Origin: Halogeometricum sp. S3BR5-2
GTDB taxonomy: Archaea; Halobacteriota; Halobacteria; Halobacteriales; Haloferacaceae
DNA length: 64,000 nucleotides
Assembly (NCBI RefSeq): GCF_031624635.1
Contig: NZ_JAMQOQ010000006.1
Coordinates: 248,001 to 312,000, forward strand
Reading direction: 5' to 3'
The notes beneath the pieces were generated by a model. That model worked only from the letters and a program-made list of their open reading frames with translations. It ran no database searches and was not told where the DNA came from. Below, in pieces: positions 8,908 through 17,481 of this stretch (the first letter of the stretch is position 1; each line of letters begins with the position of its first letter). The translations under genes were made by a program, and so were the position numbers.

Positions 8908-9450
8908 CTAGTACGGCTCGTTCTTCAGCCCCAGATAGTACGCTCCCACGTTCGTCCCCACGTGGAGGACGGGTGTGACGACGAGGACGACGGCGAGGAC
9001 GGGGACGGTGAACGTCGCCGCGAACCACTCGAAGTCCAAGAGGGCGGCGAGGCCGAGTGCGCCGACGACGAAGTCGAGTTGGTCGAGGCCGGGGAACGCC
9101 GCGCCGCGTTCGCGTCCCGACCGGCGTTTGAGGAAGGAGGCGCCGACGTCACCGAGCATCGCGCCGAGGGCGAGGCCGAACGCGCCGAGCACCGAGAACC
9201 GGGGGAGCGAGATTCCGAGGGCGGCGCCGAGGGGGTCGGCGACGGCGTTGCAGACGAACGCGAGGGCGAACCCGACCAGCGTCCCCACCGCCGTCCCGCG
9301 CCACGTCTTGCCGTCGCCGAGGACGCGACGACCGCCCCACGTCCGCCCGCCGTCGATGGGTCGGCCGCCGCCGGCGAGCACCGCGGCGTTGTTCGGCACG
9401 TACGCGGGGAGCATCGCCCAGAACGCGCCGACGACGAGTTCGATGACCAT
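8908..9450 (-). CDS. carS: CDP-archaeol synthase CarS
   Basis: 180 residues, a polytopic membrane protein with about five to six hydrophobic helices. CarS transfers CTP to 2,3-di-O-geranylgeranylglyceryl phosphate, giving the activated archaeal phospholipid precursor. The motif [21 protein letters not shown] is the family signature, followed by [22 protein letters not shown], with the basic cluster expected near the substrate site. The start [23 protein letters not shown] agrees with family N termini. It is divergent from the proline dehydrogenase gene with 108 bases between start codons. Confidence 0.95.
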   Translation of the reverse strand: MVIELVVGAFWAMLPAYVPNNAAVLAGGGRPIDGGRTWGGRRVLGDGKTWRGTAVGTLVGFALAFVCNAVADPLGAALGISLPRFSVLGAFGLALGAMLGDVGASFLKRRSGRERGAAFPGLDQLDFVVGALGLAALLDFEWFAATFTVPVLAVVLVVTPVLHVGTNVGAYYLGLKNEPY

Positions 9451-9558
9451 ACCCCGGCGTCGATGCGGGGGACAAAAATCTCGGCGATTCCGGGGCGACG
9501 CCCGGAGGGCCGCCCGGCGAACGAAAGCCCTGATTGTCGGAGTCCCCTACGTCGGGGT

Positions 9559-10398
9559 GTGATCCCTCCGATAGCGAGTCGGTTCGTCGCCGGTGAGTCG
9601 GCGGCGACGGCGCTCGACCACGCGCGACGGGCGAACGAGGACGGCGTCAAGGTCATCCTGAATCTGCTCGGCGAGCACTACGAGCGACGGGCGCCCGCCG
9701 ACGCCGACACCGCGGCGTACCTCCAGTTGATAGACGACATCGCCGGCTCCGGACTCGACGCCTGCGTGTCGGTGAAGCCCTCGCAGATAGGCATCGGCGT
9801 GGGGGAAGACGCGTTCCGCGAGAACTACCGCCGCATCGTGGCGGCGGGCGCGGAACGCGGCGTGTTCGTCTGGTGCGACATGGAGGACGCCGACACCACC
9901 GACGCGACGCTCGACGCCTTCGAGGCGGCCGCGCGCGAGTACGGCGGCGGCGTCGGCCAGTGCGTGCAGGCGAACCTGAAGCGCACCGGCGAGGACCTGG
10001 AGCGACTGGCGGACGTGCCGGGGAAGATACGCCTCGTGAAGGGCGCGTACGACGAGGACCGCGAGATAGCGTACAAGAGCAAAGAGGAGGTGAACCGGAA
10101 GTACGAGGAGCACCTCGCGTTCCTGTTCGCCGAGTACGCCGGCGACGTCGCCGTCGGGAGCCACGACCCGAAGATGATAGCCGCGGCGGAGGAACTCGCC
10201 GCCGAGTACGACCGGACGTTCGAGGTGCAGATGCTGATGGGCGTCCGTGAGGACGCCCAGCGTGAACTGGCCGCCGAGGGCCGGGAGGTGTGGCAGTACG
10301 CGCCGTACGGCGACAAGTGGCTGTCGTACTTCTCCCGGCGGGTTCGGGAGCGAAAGGAGAACCTCCTGTTCGCGTTGCGAGCCGTCGCCGGCGTCTGA
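9559..10398 (+). CDS. Proline dehydrogenase (FAD-dependent)
   Basis: 279 residues forming a TIM barrel of the PRODH family, which oxidises L-proline to pyrroline-5-carboxylate with FAD. Visible motifs are SVKPSQIGI, VFVWCDMEDA, QCVQANLKRT, RLVKGAYDE, VGSHDPKMI and FEVQMLMGVR, in family order, with the C-terminal YFSRRVRERKEN. I chose the GTG at 9559 (MIPPIASRFVAGES), since the longer frame upstream runs antisense through carS. It is a stand-alone enzyme; no P5C dehydrogenase is adjacent. Confidence 0.93.
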   Translation: MIPPIASRFVAGESAATALDHARRANEDGVKVILNLLGEHYERRAPADADTAAYLQLIDDIAGSGLDACVSVKPSQIGIGVGEDAFRENYRRIVAAGAERGVFVWCDMEDADTTDATLDAFEAAAREYGGGVGQCVQANLKRTGEDLERLADVPGKIRLVKGAYDEDREIAYKSKEEVNRKYEEHLAFLFAEYAGDVAVGSHDPKMIAAAEELAAEYDRTFEVQMLMGVREDAQRELAAEGREVWQYAPYGDKWLSYFSRRVRERKENLLFALRAVAGV

Positions 10399-10457
10399 AA
10401 CCGCTCGTCGCGGACAGAAGCCCTCTTAAGTCTCCGTGGTCACCTACCCACCGATAA

Positions 10458-11093
10458 ATGTCCTCGTGGAGACGCGACTTCGCAAGCGGTCTGGTCGTAC
10501 TCGTCCCTATCCTCGTCATCCTGTACGTTCTCGGCATCCTCTACAGCAATATCTCCGGTCTCCCCCTGATCAAGGAACTGGAGGCCCCGTTCGGGTTCTT
10601 CGTCGCCATCTTCGTCTTCGTGATGCTCGTGTTCTCGGTGGGCTACCTGATGCGGACGACGGCCGGGCGCCTGTTCGAGTCGGCCATCGACGGGACGATG
10701 AACCGCGTTCCGCTCGTTCGGGTGCTGTACAACGCGTCGAAACTCGCCGTTGAGACGGCGTTGACGGGGACCGAGGACCTCCAAAAGCCCGTCAGACTGG
10801 AGGTGTGGCCGGGGATTCGGATGACGGGCTTCAAGACCGGGAAGACGACGCCTGACGGGCGGGAAGTGATTTTCATGCCGACTGCGCCGAACATCACCAC
10901 CGGGTTCGTGATGGAAGTCGAGCCCGAGGACCTGACCGAGACGGACGAGCGGGTCGAAGAGGCGCTGACGCGCATCCTCTCGGCCGGGTTCGCCGAGGAC
11001 GAATCGAGCGCGGCCATCGACATCGACGTCGACGACGAACGGAGCGACCGAAGCGGAGGAGACGAGCGAGACGGACACGAACGGCGGCGATAG
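10458..11093 (+). CDS. DUF502 family membrane protein
   Basis: 211 residues. Two membrane helices lie at about residues 11-32 and 45-65 (FASGLVVLVPILVILYVLGILY and FGFFVAIFVFVMLVFSVGYLM). A soluble DUF502 domain follows with the conserved pattern IPLVRVLYNASK (here VPLVRVLYNASK), then GMKTGFKTG-like and FMPTAPNITTGFV. The C terminus is an Asp/Glu/Arg-rich tail. The family is widespread and its function is unknown. TATA-like CTCTTAAG at 10423-10430 lies about 28 bases before the ATG, indicating a leaderless mRNA. Confidence 0.9.
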   Translation: MSSWRRDFASGLVVLVPILVILYVLGILYSNISGLPLIKELEAPFGFFVAIFVFVMLVFSVGYLMRTTAGRLFESAIDGTMNRVPLVRVLYNASKLAVETALTGTEDLQKPVRLEVWPGIRMTGFKTGKTTPDGREVIFMPTAPNITTGFVMEVEPEDLTETDERVEEALTRILSAGFAEDESSAAIDIDVDDERSDRSGGDERDGHERRR

Positions 11094-11153
11094 CACGGGT
11101 TCCGATGCGGCTCGGCGGCGCGGTTTTTTGTGCGCTACCGTCCCACTCGCCGC

Positions 11154-11549
11154 ATGGAACGGAGACGCGTCTCCTCGGGGACCGAGTGGGAACCGCGTGT
11201 CGGCTACTCGCGGGCGGTGCGCGTCGGCCCGCACGTCCACGTCTCGGGGACGACCGCGACGGACGAGGACGGTGCGGTCGTCGCCGAGGGCGACCCGTAC
11301 GCACAGACGAAGCGAGCGCTGGCGAACGTCGAGTCCGCGCTGGCGGAGGCCGGCGCGTCGCTGTCGGACGTGGTCCGGACGCGGATGTACGTCGTCGACA
11401 TCGACCGGTGGGAGGCCGTCGGCGACGCCCACGCCGAGGCGTTCGGTGACGTGCGGCCCGCGACCAGTATGGTGGAGGTGAATCGGCTCATCGACCCCGA
11501 ACTGCTGGTCGAAGTCGAGGCGACGGCCATCGTCGCCGACGACGCCTGA
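11154..11549 (+). CDS. RidA family protein (YjgF/YER057c/UK114)
   Basis: 131 residues of a RidA-type trimeric fold: [60 protein letters not shown] and [25 protein letters not shown] follow the family order. RidA enzymes hydrolyse reactive enamine or imine intermediates; the Arg of VVRTRMY is the usual ligand-binding residue. I chose the second in-frame ATG (11154, MERRRVSSG) because the eight residues before it overlap the likely promoter. The convergent neighbour is ilvE, whose aminotransferase chemistry yields such intermediates. Confidence 0.92.
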   Translation: MERRRVSSGTEWEPRVGYSRAVRVGPHVHVSGTTATDEDGAVVAEGDPYAQTKRALANVESALAEAGASLSDVVRTRMYVVDIDRWEAVGDAHAEAFGDVRPATSMVEVNRLIDPELLVEVEATAIVADDA

Positions 11550-11628
11550 GCCGAAGCGTGTGAAGAGGAGCGGAAGAGACGAACGAACTGGAGGACGGGA
11601 GAGACGCGCGCGGTGGTACGCTACCAGT

Positions 11629-12558
11629 TCAGAGGTAGGTGAACCACTCGTCGTGGTCGTCGGTGCGCCGTTCCACGAGGTCGAAGAACGCCTGCTGGAG
11701 TTCCTCGGTGATGGGCCCGCGGGAGCCGTTTCCGATGACGACGTTGTCCACCTTGCGGATGGGCGTGACCTCCGCGGCGCTGCCGGTGAAGAACAGTTCG
11801 TCGGCGGTGTTGAGTTCGCCGCGACTGATGGAGGCGGTGTCCTGCACCTCGTAGCCGCGTTCGCGGGCGAGTTCGATGACGGTGTTGCGGGTGATGCCGT
11901 CGAGGATGGACTCGCTCAGGCCGGGCGTGTAGATGGTCCCGTCGCGGACGAGGAAGATGTTCTCGCCGGGACCCTCCGCCACGTCGCCCTCCTTGTTGAG
12001 GACGATGGCCTCCGCGTAGCCGTTGCGGCGGGCCTCTTCGCCGGCGAGCATCGAGTTCACGTACAGCCCCGTCGTCTTCGCGTTCGTCGGAATCTGGCTG
12101 GAGGCGTGCTTGCGCCAGGAGGACACCATCACCTCGATGCCGTTCTCCAGGGCGTCCTCGCCGAGGTAGGCGCCCCACGGCCACGCCGCCATGGCCACCT
12201 GCGTCGGACAGTCGCCGGGCGAGACGCCGAGGGTGTCGTAGCCGTAGAAGGCGATGGGGCGGATGTAGGCGGCTTCGAGGTCCTGCCGTTCGAGGAGGCC
12301 CAGCATCGCCTCGGTGAGTTCCTCGCGGTCGAAGGGAATCTCCATGTCGTACGGCTTCGTGGAGTCGTAGAACCGGTCGAGGTGTTCCTCCCAGCGGAAG
12401 ACGGCCGGACCCTTCTCGGTGTCGTAGCAGCGGACGCCCTCGAAGACGCCCGTCCCGTAGTGGAGTCCGTGGGTGAGCACGTGAATCTGGGCGTCGTCCC
12501 AGTCCACGAACTCGCCGTCCATCCAGATGGTGTCGACGTCCATCTCGTCAAATCCCAT
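11629..12558 (-). CDS. ilvE: Branched-chain amino acid aminotransferase
   Basis: 309 residues, a fold type IV PLP enzyme that interconverts Leu, Ile, Val and their keto acids. Visible markers: IWMDGEFVDWDDAQIHVLTHGLHYGTGVFEG at the N terminus, the catalytic-lysine segment TNAKTTGLYVNSMLAGEEA, EGPGENIFLV in the cofactor site, and LDGITRNTVIELA. The length and order are normal for IlvE. It is transcribed leftward, with its start facing the epimerase gene 93 bases away. Confidence 0.95.
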   Translation of the reverse strand: MGFDEMDVDTIWMDGEFVDWDDAQIHVLTHGLHYGTGVFEGVRCYDTEKGPAVFRWEEHLDRFYDSTKPYDMEIPFDREELTEAMLGLLERQDLEAAYIRPIAFYGYDTLGVSPGDCPTQVAMAAWPWGAYLGEDALENGIEVMVSSWRKHASSQIPTNAKTTGLYVNSMLAGEEARRNGYAEAIVLNKEGDVAEGPGENIFLVRDGTIYTPGLSESILDGITRNTVIELARERGYEVQDTASISRGELNTADELFFTGSAAEVTPIRKVDNVVIGNGSRGPITEELQQAFFDLVERRTDDHDEWFTYL

Positions 12559-12650
12559 ATCTCGTGGTTTTCACGGCACATCATAAAACAGTAGGCGACG
12601 CGGAACGGCCCGCTGGCTTTTTTTCGTCGGTACGCGTCGGGTGCGAACGA

Positions 12651-13571
12651 ATGTCAGAGTCCGAAGCGAACGCGGCGGCGGAAGAAGGTTCGGAGACGCC
12701 GGGGACGGTCGTCGTGACGGGGGGAACCGGGCGCATCGGTCCGACCATCATCCGGCGACTCCGCGGGACCGGTCGCCGCGTCGTCAACGTCTCGCGGTCG
12801 GGCGGCGACACCGAGGCGGACGCGGACCTCCGGGCGGACATGGTCGACGCCGGCGAGACGTACGGCGCGTTCGCCACCGCCGACGCCGACGCCGTCGTCC
12901 ACCTCGGGATGCTCTCGACGCCCGACCACGACCCCGGACACGTCGTCTTCGAGAGCAACGTGATGAGCACGTACAACGTCCTCCAAGCGGCGGAGGCGCT
13001 CGACATCGACACCGTCGTCCTCGCCTCAAGCCTCTCGGCGTTCGGCGCCTCCTTCGAACCCGAACCCATCCGCCTGTCGTATCTCCCCCTCGACGAGACC
13101 CATCCGGTGACGCCGTCGAACCCCTACGGGATGGGCAAGCACGCCCTCGAAGTCACCGCCGACGGGTTCGCCATCCGACCCGACGGCCCGCGGACCATCG
13201 CCTCGCTGCGCTTCCCGTGGATGCCGACCGACGAGCAGATGCGCGAGACGTTCGTGCGGGCCGAGCGGACGCCGGCGGCGCTCCGCGAGGCGGGACACTT
13301 CGAGACGGCGCGCAACACGCTGTGCTCCTACCTCGCGCAGTCGGACGCCGCGGAACTCGTCCTGTCGGCCGTCGACGCGGAGTTCGAGGGGCACGAGCGC
13401 TTCTTCGCCGCGGCGCCGGACACGAGCATGGACGTACCCACCGCGGAACTGGTCGCGGAACTGTACCCCGACGCCGAGTCGCGAAAATCGTTCGAGGGGT
13501 ACGAGGCGCTCATCTCGACGGAGAAGGCCGAGCGGATGATAGGATGGGAACCCGAAAGGAGTTGGCGGTGA
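12651..13571 (+). CDS. NAD-dependent epimerase/dehydratase family protein
   Basis: 306 residues, an extended SDR. The dinucleotide-binding motif VVVTGGTGRIGPTII is at about residues 19-33, the catalytic Ser region is VLASSLSAFG, and the Tyr-Lys pair is in NPYGMGKHALE (Y-x3-K). The C-terminal half carries WMPTDEQMRETF and an NADP-like region; the substrate is not evident. Initial residues 1-18 are an acidic, Ala-rich extension. I chose the ATG at 12651 because the frame upstream crosses the divergent promoter with ilvE. Confidence 0.88.
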   Translation: MSESEANAAAEEGSETPGTVVVTGGTGRIGPTIIRRLRGTGRRVVNVSRSGGDTEADADLRADMVDAGETYGAFATADADAVVHLGMLSTPDHDPGHVVFESNVMSTYNVLQAAEALDIDTVVLASSLSAFGASFEPEPIRLSYLPLDETHPVTPSNPYGMGKHALEVTADGFAIRPDGPRTIASLRFPWMPTDEQMRETFVRAERTPAALREAGHFETARNTLCSYLAQSDAAELVLSAVDAEFEGHERFFAAAPDTSMDVPTAELVAELYPDAESRKSFEGYEALISTEKAERMIGWEPERSWR

Positions 13572-13623
13572 GCGGCGGCGAATCGAGCAAGTCGAACGAG
13601 TCGGGCGAGTCGAACGGGCCGCC

Positions 13624-14298
13624 TCAGGCGAACCGCTCGACGATGGACTCGCCCTCGACGTAGACGAGGTCGCTCCGGCGGGCGTAGTCGCGGGCGGCGG
13701 CGGGCGACAGCGCCGCCCCCGACTCGTCGTCCAGCATCTCGCAGACGACGACGGCCGCCGGGAGGCCGGCGGCGTCGGCGAGAACGAGGCCGAGTTCGGT
13801 GTGGCCCTTCCGGTCCGCGAGGAGGTTCGGCGCGCCGCGAAGGAGGTTGACGTGGCCGGGCGAGCGGAAGTCGGCGGCAAAGTCGGCCGCGTCGTAGCCG
13901 CCCGCGAGGGCCGCCTCCGCCGCGTCGCTCAGTTCCGAGATGGTGAGCGCGCGGTCCTCGTCGGTGATGCCCGTGAACGTGTCGCGGTGATTGACGGGCA
14001 GCGAGAACGACGAGCGGTCGTCGTACGCCAGGTCGTGCGCTGCTGCGGTCGGGTGGTCGATGACGCCGTCGAGGAACGGGAGGTCGACCGCCTCCGCGAC
14101 GTCGTGCGAGAGGGCGACGCAGACGAGGCCGCCGGCGTCGTTGCGGAGTCGGGCCACGTCCGCCGGGTCGACGGCGCCAGCGGGGTAGACGATGTCCGTC
14201 TCCCCCTCCCGGTCGTCGAAGTCGTGGACGAGGACCGGTTCGCCCGCGCGGAACGCGGCGAGGGCGCGGGAGACGGCGTCGTCGGTTCGCTGCGCCAT
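13624..14298 (-). CDS. ribB: 3,4-dihydroxy-2-butanone-4-phosphate synthase RibB
   Basis: 224 residues. The enzyme converts ribulose 5-phosphate to dihydroxybutanone phosphate and formate in riboflavin synthesis. Markers are VLVHDFDDREGETDIVYPA with the acidic metal site, SLPVNHRDTFTGITDEDRALTI, FRSPGHVNLLRG and RKGHTELGLVLADAAG. Its ATG directly follows the stop codon of rbkR (13624 gene starts at 14298, rbkR stop is 14299-14301), so the two form a tightly coupled operon. Confidence 0.95.
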   Translation of the reverse strand: MAQRTDDAVSRALAAFRAGEPVLVHDFDDREGETDIVYPAGAVDPADVARLRNDAGGLVCVALSHDVAEAVDLPFLDGVIDHPTAAAHDLAYDDRSSFSLPVNHRDTFTGITDEDRALTISELSDAAEAALAGGYDAADFAADFRSPGHVNLLRGAPNLLADRKGHTELGLVLADAAGLPAAVVVCEMLDDESGAALSPAAARDYARRSDLVYVEGESIVERFA

Positions 14299-15006
14299 CT
14301 ACGCCTCCTCCACGACGACGGCGACGGCGTCGCCGTCTTCGAGGCCGAGTTCGTCTCTGAGCTTGCTCGGCGCGATTATCTCCGCCTTCGACTCGTCGTG
14401 GTGGGTCCGTTCGGGGACGATGATGTGCGCTGGGGAGAACGACTCTCCCTCGTACTCGACCGTGGCGGCGTAGCACGTCGCCGGGCCGAACGTCCGCTCG
14501 TCGTCCTCCCAGCCGTCGATACCGACGGCGTCCAGAGAGGCCATCGCGGCGCGGCGCCGGACGCTCTCCTCGTCGAGTTCGACGTTGAGGGTGCCGGCGA
14601 ACGGTTCGTAGCCCAGTCGCTCCTCGAACTGCTCCATGTAGCCGGACAGGGAGATGTAGTGGCGTCCCTCGCCCATCCCGCTGGTGACGGTGCCGCCGAG
14701 TTCGACCGTGTCGGCGTCGCCGTCGTCGAAGATGCGGCGGTAGTCGGCGTACTCGCGGCGGAGGGCGGCCTCGCCCTCCTCGGTGAGAGAGACCCACTGG
14801 CCGTCCGACCCCACGTCGCGGTCGACGAGGCCGGCCTCGTCGAGTCGCTGGAGGCGGCGGGAGGCGGTCTGCGTCGACGCGTCGAGGCGGTCGGCGAGAC
14901 CCGAACACGAGACTTTCGCGGGGCCGGCGCGGCCCCCTTCGAGCGCGACGAACTTCAGCGCGGCCAGTTCGTCGTACCCGACGGCGGTCAGAACCGATTC
15001 GGACAT
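14299..15006 (-). CDS. rbkR: Bifunctional transcriptional regulator / CTP-dependent riboflavin kinase RbkR
   Basis: 235 residues. Residues 1-90 are a winged helix ([12 protein letters not shown], then [25 protein letters not shown]); the rest is the archaeal riboflavin kinase domain with [21 protein letters not shown] and [12 protein letters not shown]. Known RbkR proteins phosphorylate riboflavin with CTP to make FMN and repress or activate riboflavin genes, so this protein probably regulates its own operon with ribB. I chose the ATG at 15006; a longer frame upstream has low-complexity Arg/Pro/Gly translation. Confidence 0.95.
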   Translation of the reverse strand: MSESVLTAVGYDELAALKFVALEGGRAGPAKVSCSGLADRLDASTQTASRRLQRLDEAGLVDRDVGSDGQWVSLTEEGEAALRREYADYRRIFDDGDADTVELGGTVTSGMGEGRHYISLSGYMEQFEERLGYEPFAGTLNVELDEESVRRRAAMASLDAVGIDGWEDDERTFGPATCYAATVEYEGESFSPAHIIVPERTHHDESKAEIIAPSKLRDELGLEDGDAVAVVVEEA

Positions 15007-15212
15007 TACCGGCAGTTGGCGGCACGAACCGATAAGTGTACCGAATATGAGAAGCGTATCAGAAGTGAGATGGTCGTCGGAGGCGACCTGCGTGTCGGGT
15101 GAAATTCCGGTCGCTCGCGGGGTAAGTGCGTCGGTCGCGGCACGGTTCGGAGGAGCATCTCTCCGGCGGCCGGCGATTCGGCCGTCGTCGGAGAACGGGG
15201 AGCGGGCGAGGT

Positions 15213-15347
15213 TCACGCGAGCGTGTCCCGCAGCGTGCGCAGCACGAGGACGCTCCAGAGAAACAGGCCGAGCTCGTAGAACAGGAGGTTGATGCGGGGC
15301 AGCGTGTCCGTCCGCAGCGCGGACGTCGGACCCGGAACCGAAGCCAC
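15213..15347 (-). CDS. Possible 44-residue single-helix membrane peptide
   Basis: A short leftward frame from a GTG at 15345-15347 to TGA at 15213-15215. Its C-terminal half, [25 protein letters not shown], is a convincing hydrophobic helix with flanking charges, while the other frames here translate to Arg/Pro/Ser-rich noise. It lies in the 499-base gap between rbkR and argS. The start is uncertain because upstream codons remain open. No family is recognised. The remainder of this gap shows only the argS promoter. Confidence 0.35.
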   Translation of the reverse strand: MASVPGPTSALRTDTLPRINLLFYELGLFLWSVLVLRTLRDTLA

Positions 15348-15475
15348 CGCCTCCCTCCCGCCTGCCGTCTCCCCCGCGAACTCGGCTTGGCTGACCCCCC
15401 GCCGACGGGCAGGGCGGGGAAATCACACGCGTGACCGCGCGAGGCCACGAACCCGGCCGACGGCGTTCGGAAAGG

Positions 15476-15482
15476 CCTTTAG
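15476..15482 (+). promoter_or_regulatory. TATA-like box of argS
   Basis: CCTTTAG lies about 27 bases before the argS ATG at 15506, the spacing expected for a leaderless haloarchaeal mRNA. Confidence 0.45.
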
Positions 15483-15505
15483 CCGCACCTCCTGAACGGT
15501 GGGAT

Positions 15506-17260
15506 ATGTTCAGAGAACTCCGCTCGGAGGTCGAGGACGCGGTGGAGACCGCGCTCTCTTCGCTCGACCTGCCGACCGACGACCTCGGCGTCGAAGAACC
15601 TCCGGAGGACGTGCCGGCGGTGCTCGCCTCCAGCGTCGCCTTTCGACTGGCGGGCGAGGTCGGCGCGCCGCCGCCGAAGGTGGCCGTCGACATCGCCGAA
15701 GAGATAGACGCGACGCCGTACGACTACGTCGACTCGGCCGAACCGCAGGGCCCCTACGTCAACTTCTTCGTCTCCGATTCCTACTACGCCGAGACGGCCG
15801 CCGCCGGCCGCGACGCCGACTACGGCCGCCTGCCCGACACCGGGAAGGACGTGGTGGTCGAGCACACCTCCGCGAACCCGACGGGGCCGGTCCACGTCGG
15901 CCGCGCCCGCAACCCCATCCTCGGCGACGCCATCGCCCGCCTCCTCGATTTCGCCGGCAACGACGTCGAGCGGCACTACTACGTCAACGACGCCGGCCGG
16001 CAGGTCGCGGTGTTCACGTGGGCCTACGAGACGTTCGACGAGGCCGACCTCCCGGACCCCGAGCGCGACCGCTCGGACTACGACCTCGTGCGCTACTACC
16101 GCCGGGGGAACGCCTACCTCGAAGACGCCGACGAGGAGGACGTCGCCGAGGCGGAGGCGAAGATAGCCGAAATCATGCAGGGACTCGAAGCGGGCGACGA
16201 GGCGACGTACGAACGGGTCGCCGTCGTCGTCGACCGGGTGCTCGGGGGGATGCGGACCTCGCTGGAACGCCTCCCCGCGGAGTTCGACGAGTTCGTGAAG
16301 GAGACGAGTTTCATCCGGGGCGGGGAGGCCGACGACGTGGTCACTCGCCTGAAGGAGTCGGAGTACTCGGTGTACGAGGACGACGCGTGGCAACTCGACC
16401 TCTCGCCGTTCGGCTTCGAGAAGAACCTCGTCTTCCTCCGCTCGGACGGAACGACGCTGTACACGACGCGCGACTTGGCCCACCACGAGTGGAAGTTCGA
16501 GAACTACGACGAGGCCGTGACGGTGCTCGGGGAGGACCACAAACTGCAGGCCGAGCAGTTGGAGGCCGCCCTCGAAATCTTGGGCAACGACACCGACCAA
16601 CTCCGCCAGACGTTCTACTCGTGGGTGAACCTCCCCGAGGGCGGGATGTCCACCCGCGAGGGGACGGGCGTCGACTTGGACGACCTGTTGGACGAGTCGG
16701 TCGCCCGCGCCCGCGAGGAGGTCGAAGAGCGCCTCGACTCGCGCATCCGCGACGACGACCTGAGCGAAGCGGATATCGACCGCATCGCCCGGCAGGTCGG
16801 CATCGGCGCCGTCCGCTACGACATCGTCTCGAAACAGCCGACGAAGGGAATCACGTTCGAGTGGGAGCGAGCGCTGGACTTCGAGGCGCAGTCGGCGCCG
16901 TACGTCCAGTACGTCCACGCGCGCTGCCGCGGCATCCTGAACGAGGCCGAGTCGGCCGGCATCGAAGCGACGGCGGATATCTCGCTGCTCGACACCGACG
17001 CCGAACGGGACCTCCTCCGCGTGATAGCCCGCTTCCCGGCGGTCATCGAGGAGGCCGCAGAAGACTTAGAGCCGCACGCCGTCGCGACGTACGTCCGCGA
17101 GTTCGCCGAGACGTTCAACCGGTTCTACCGCGAATGTTCGGTTCTCAACGCCGACGACGACGACGTCGCCGCCGCCCGCCTCGGTCTCGTCGAGGCGTCG
17201 CGGCACACGGTGGCGAACGCGCTCTCCGTGCTCGGCATCGAGGCGCCCGACTCAATGTAG
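15506..17260 (+). CDS. argS: Arginyl-tRNA synthetase
   Basis: 584 residues, class Ia synthetase. The N-terminal tRNA-binding Add1 domain occupies about residues 1-95. The HIGH-like site is in [24 protein letters not shown] and the KMSKS-like region is [20 protein letters not shown]; the C-terminal DALR anticodon-binding domain contains [11 protein letters not shown] and [11 protein letters not shown]. These match archaeal ArgRS. I chose the ATG at 15506, supported by the TATA-like CCTTTAG. Its last 9 bases overlap a small convergent gene. Confidence 0.97.
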   Translation: MFRELRSEVEDAVETALSSLDLPTDDLGVEEPPEDVPAVLASSVAFRLAGEVGAPPPKVAVDIAEEIDATPYDYVDSAEPQGPYVNFFVSDSYYAETAAAGRDADYGRLPDTGKDVVVEHTSANPTGPVHVGRARNPILGDAIARLLDFAGNDVERHYYVNDAGRQVAVFTWAYETFDEADLPDPERDRSDYDLVRYYRRGNAYLEDADEEDVAEAEAKIAEIMQGLEAGDEATYERVAVVVDRVLGGMRTSLERLPAEFDEFVKETSFIRGGEADDVVTRLKESEYSVYEDDAWQLDLSPFGFEKNLVFLRSDGTTLYTTRDLAHHEWKFENYDEAVTVLGEDHKLQAEQLEAALEILGNDTDQLRQTFYSWVNLPEGGMSTREGTGVDLDDLLDESVARAREEVEERLDSRIRDDDLSEADIDRIARQVGIGAVRYDIVSKQPTKGITFEWERALDFEAQSAPYVQYVHARCRGILNEAESAGIEATADISLLDTDAERDLLRVIARFPAVIEEAAEDLEPHAVATYVREFAETFNRFYRECSVLNADDDDVAAARLGLVEASRHTVANALSVLGIEAPDSM

Positions 17261-17404
17261 GCCGAGAATCGGGAGAAGCACGCCCGATCCGCCCGAAATC
17301 AGCGACCCGCCGAGGGCGAGGACGATTGCTGCGCCCGCGCCGAGCGCCAGGACGACGAACAGGAGAACCCACCAGAACGGGACGTTCGTACTCGTGTCTG
17401 CCAT
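17252..17404 (-). CDS. 50-residue single-pass membrane protein
   Basis: A small leftward gene from ATG (17402-17404) to TGA (17252-17254). It encodes [16 protein letters not shown], continuing as a hydrophobic segment [17 protein letters not shown] and ending LLPILGLH. The composition is unlike random GC-rich translation and is typical of small haloarchaeal membrane proteins. It overlaps the end of argS by 9 bases on the opposite strand and lies 77 bases after the minD start side of its neighbour. The function is unknown. Confidence 0.6.
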   Translation of the reverse strand: MADTSTNVPFWWVLLFVVLALGAGAAIVLALGGSLISGGSGVLLPILGLH

Positions 17405-17481
17405 ACCGTCGAGTCCTCACAGACGAGTAAAAGAACTTCTTGTTTCGCGCCGGCGCGTCCGACGGCCATCGGGCGGGCGAC

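Noticed and set aside
14299-15693. An extended leftward frame that would lengthen the riboflavin kinase to 464 residues
   Set aside because: The known family starts at the MSESVL position (15006); the extra part is low-complexity and covers the opposite strand of argS.
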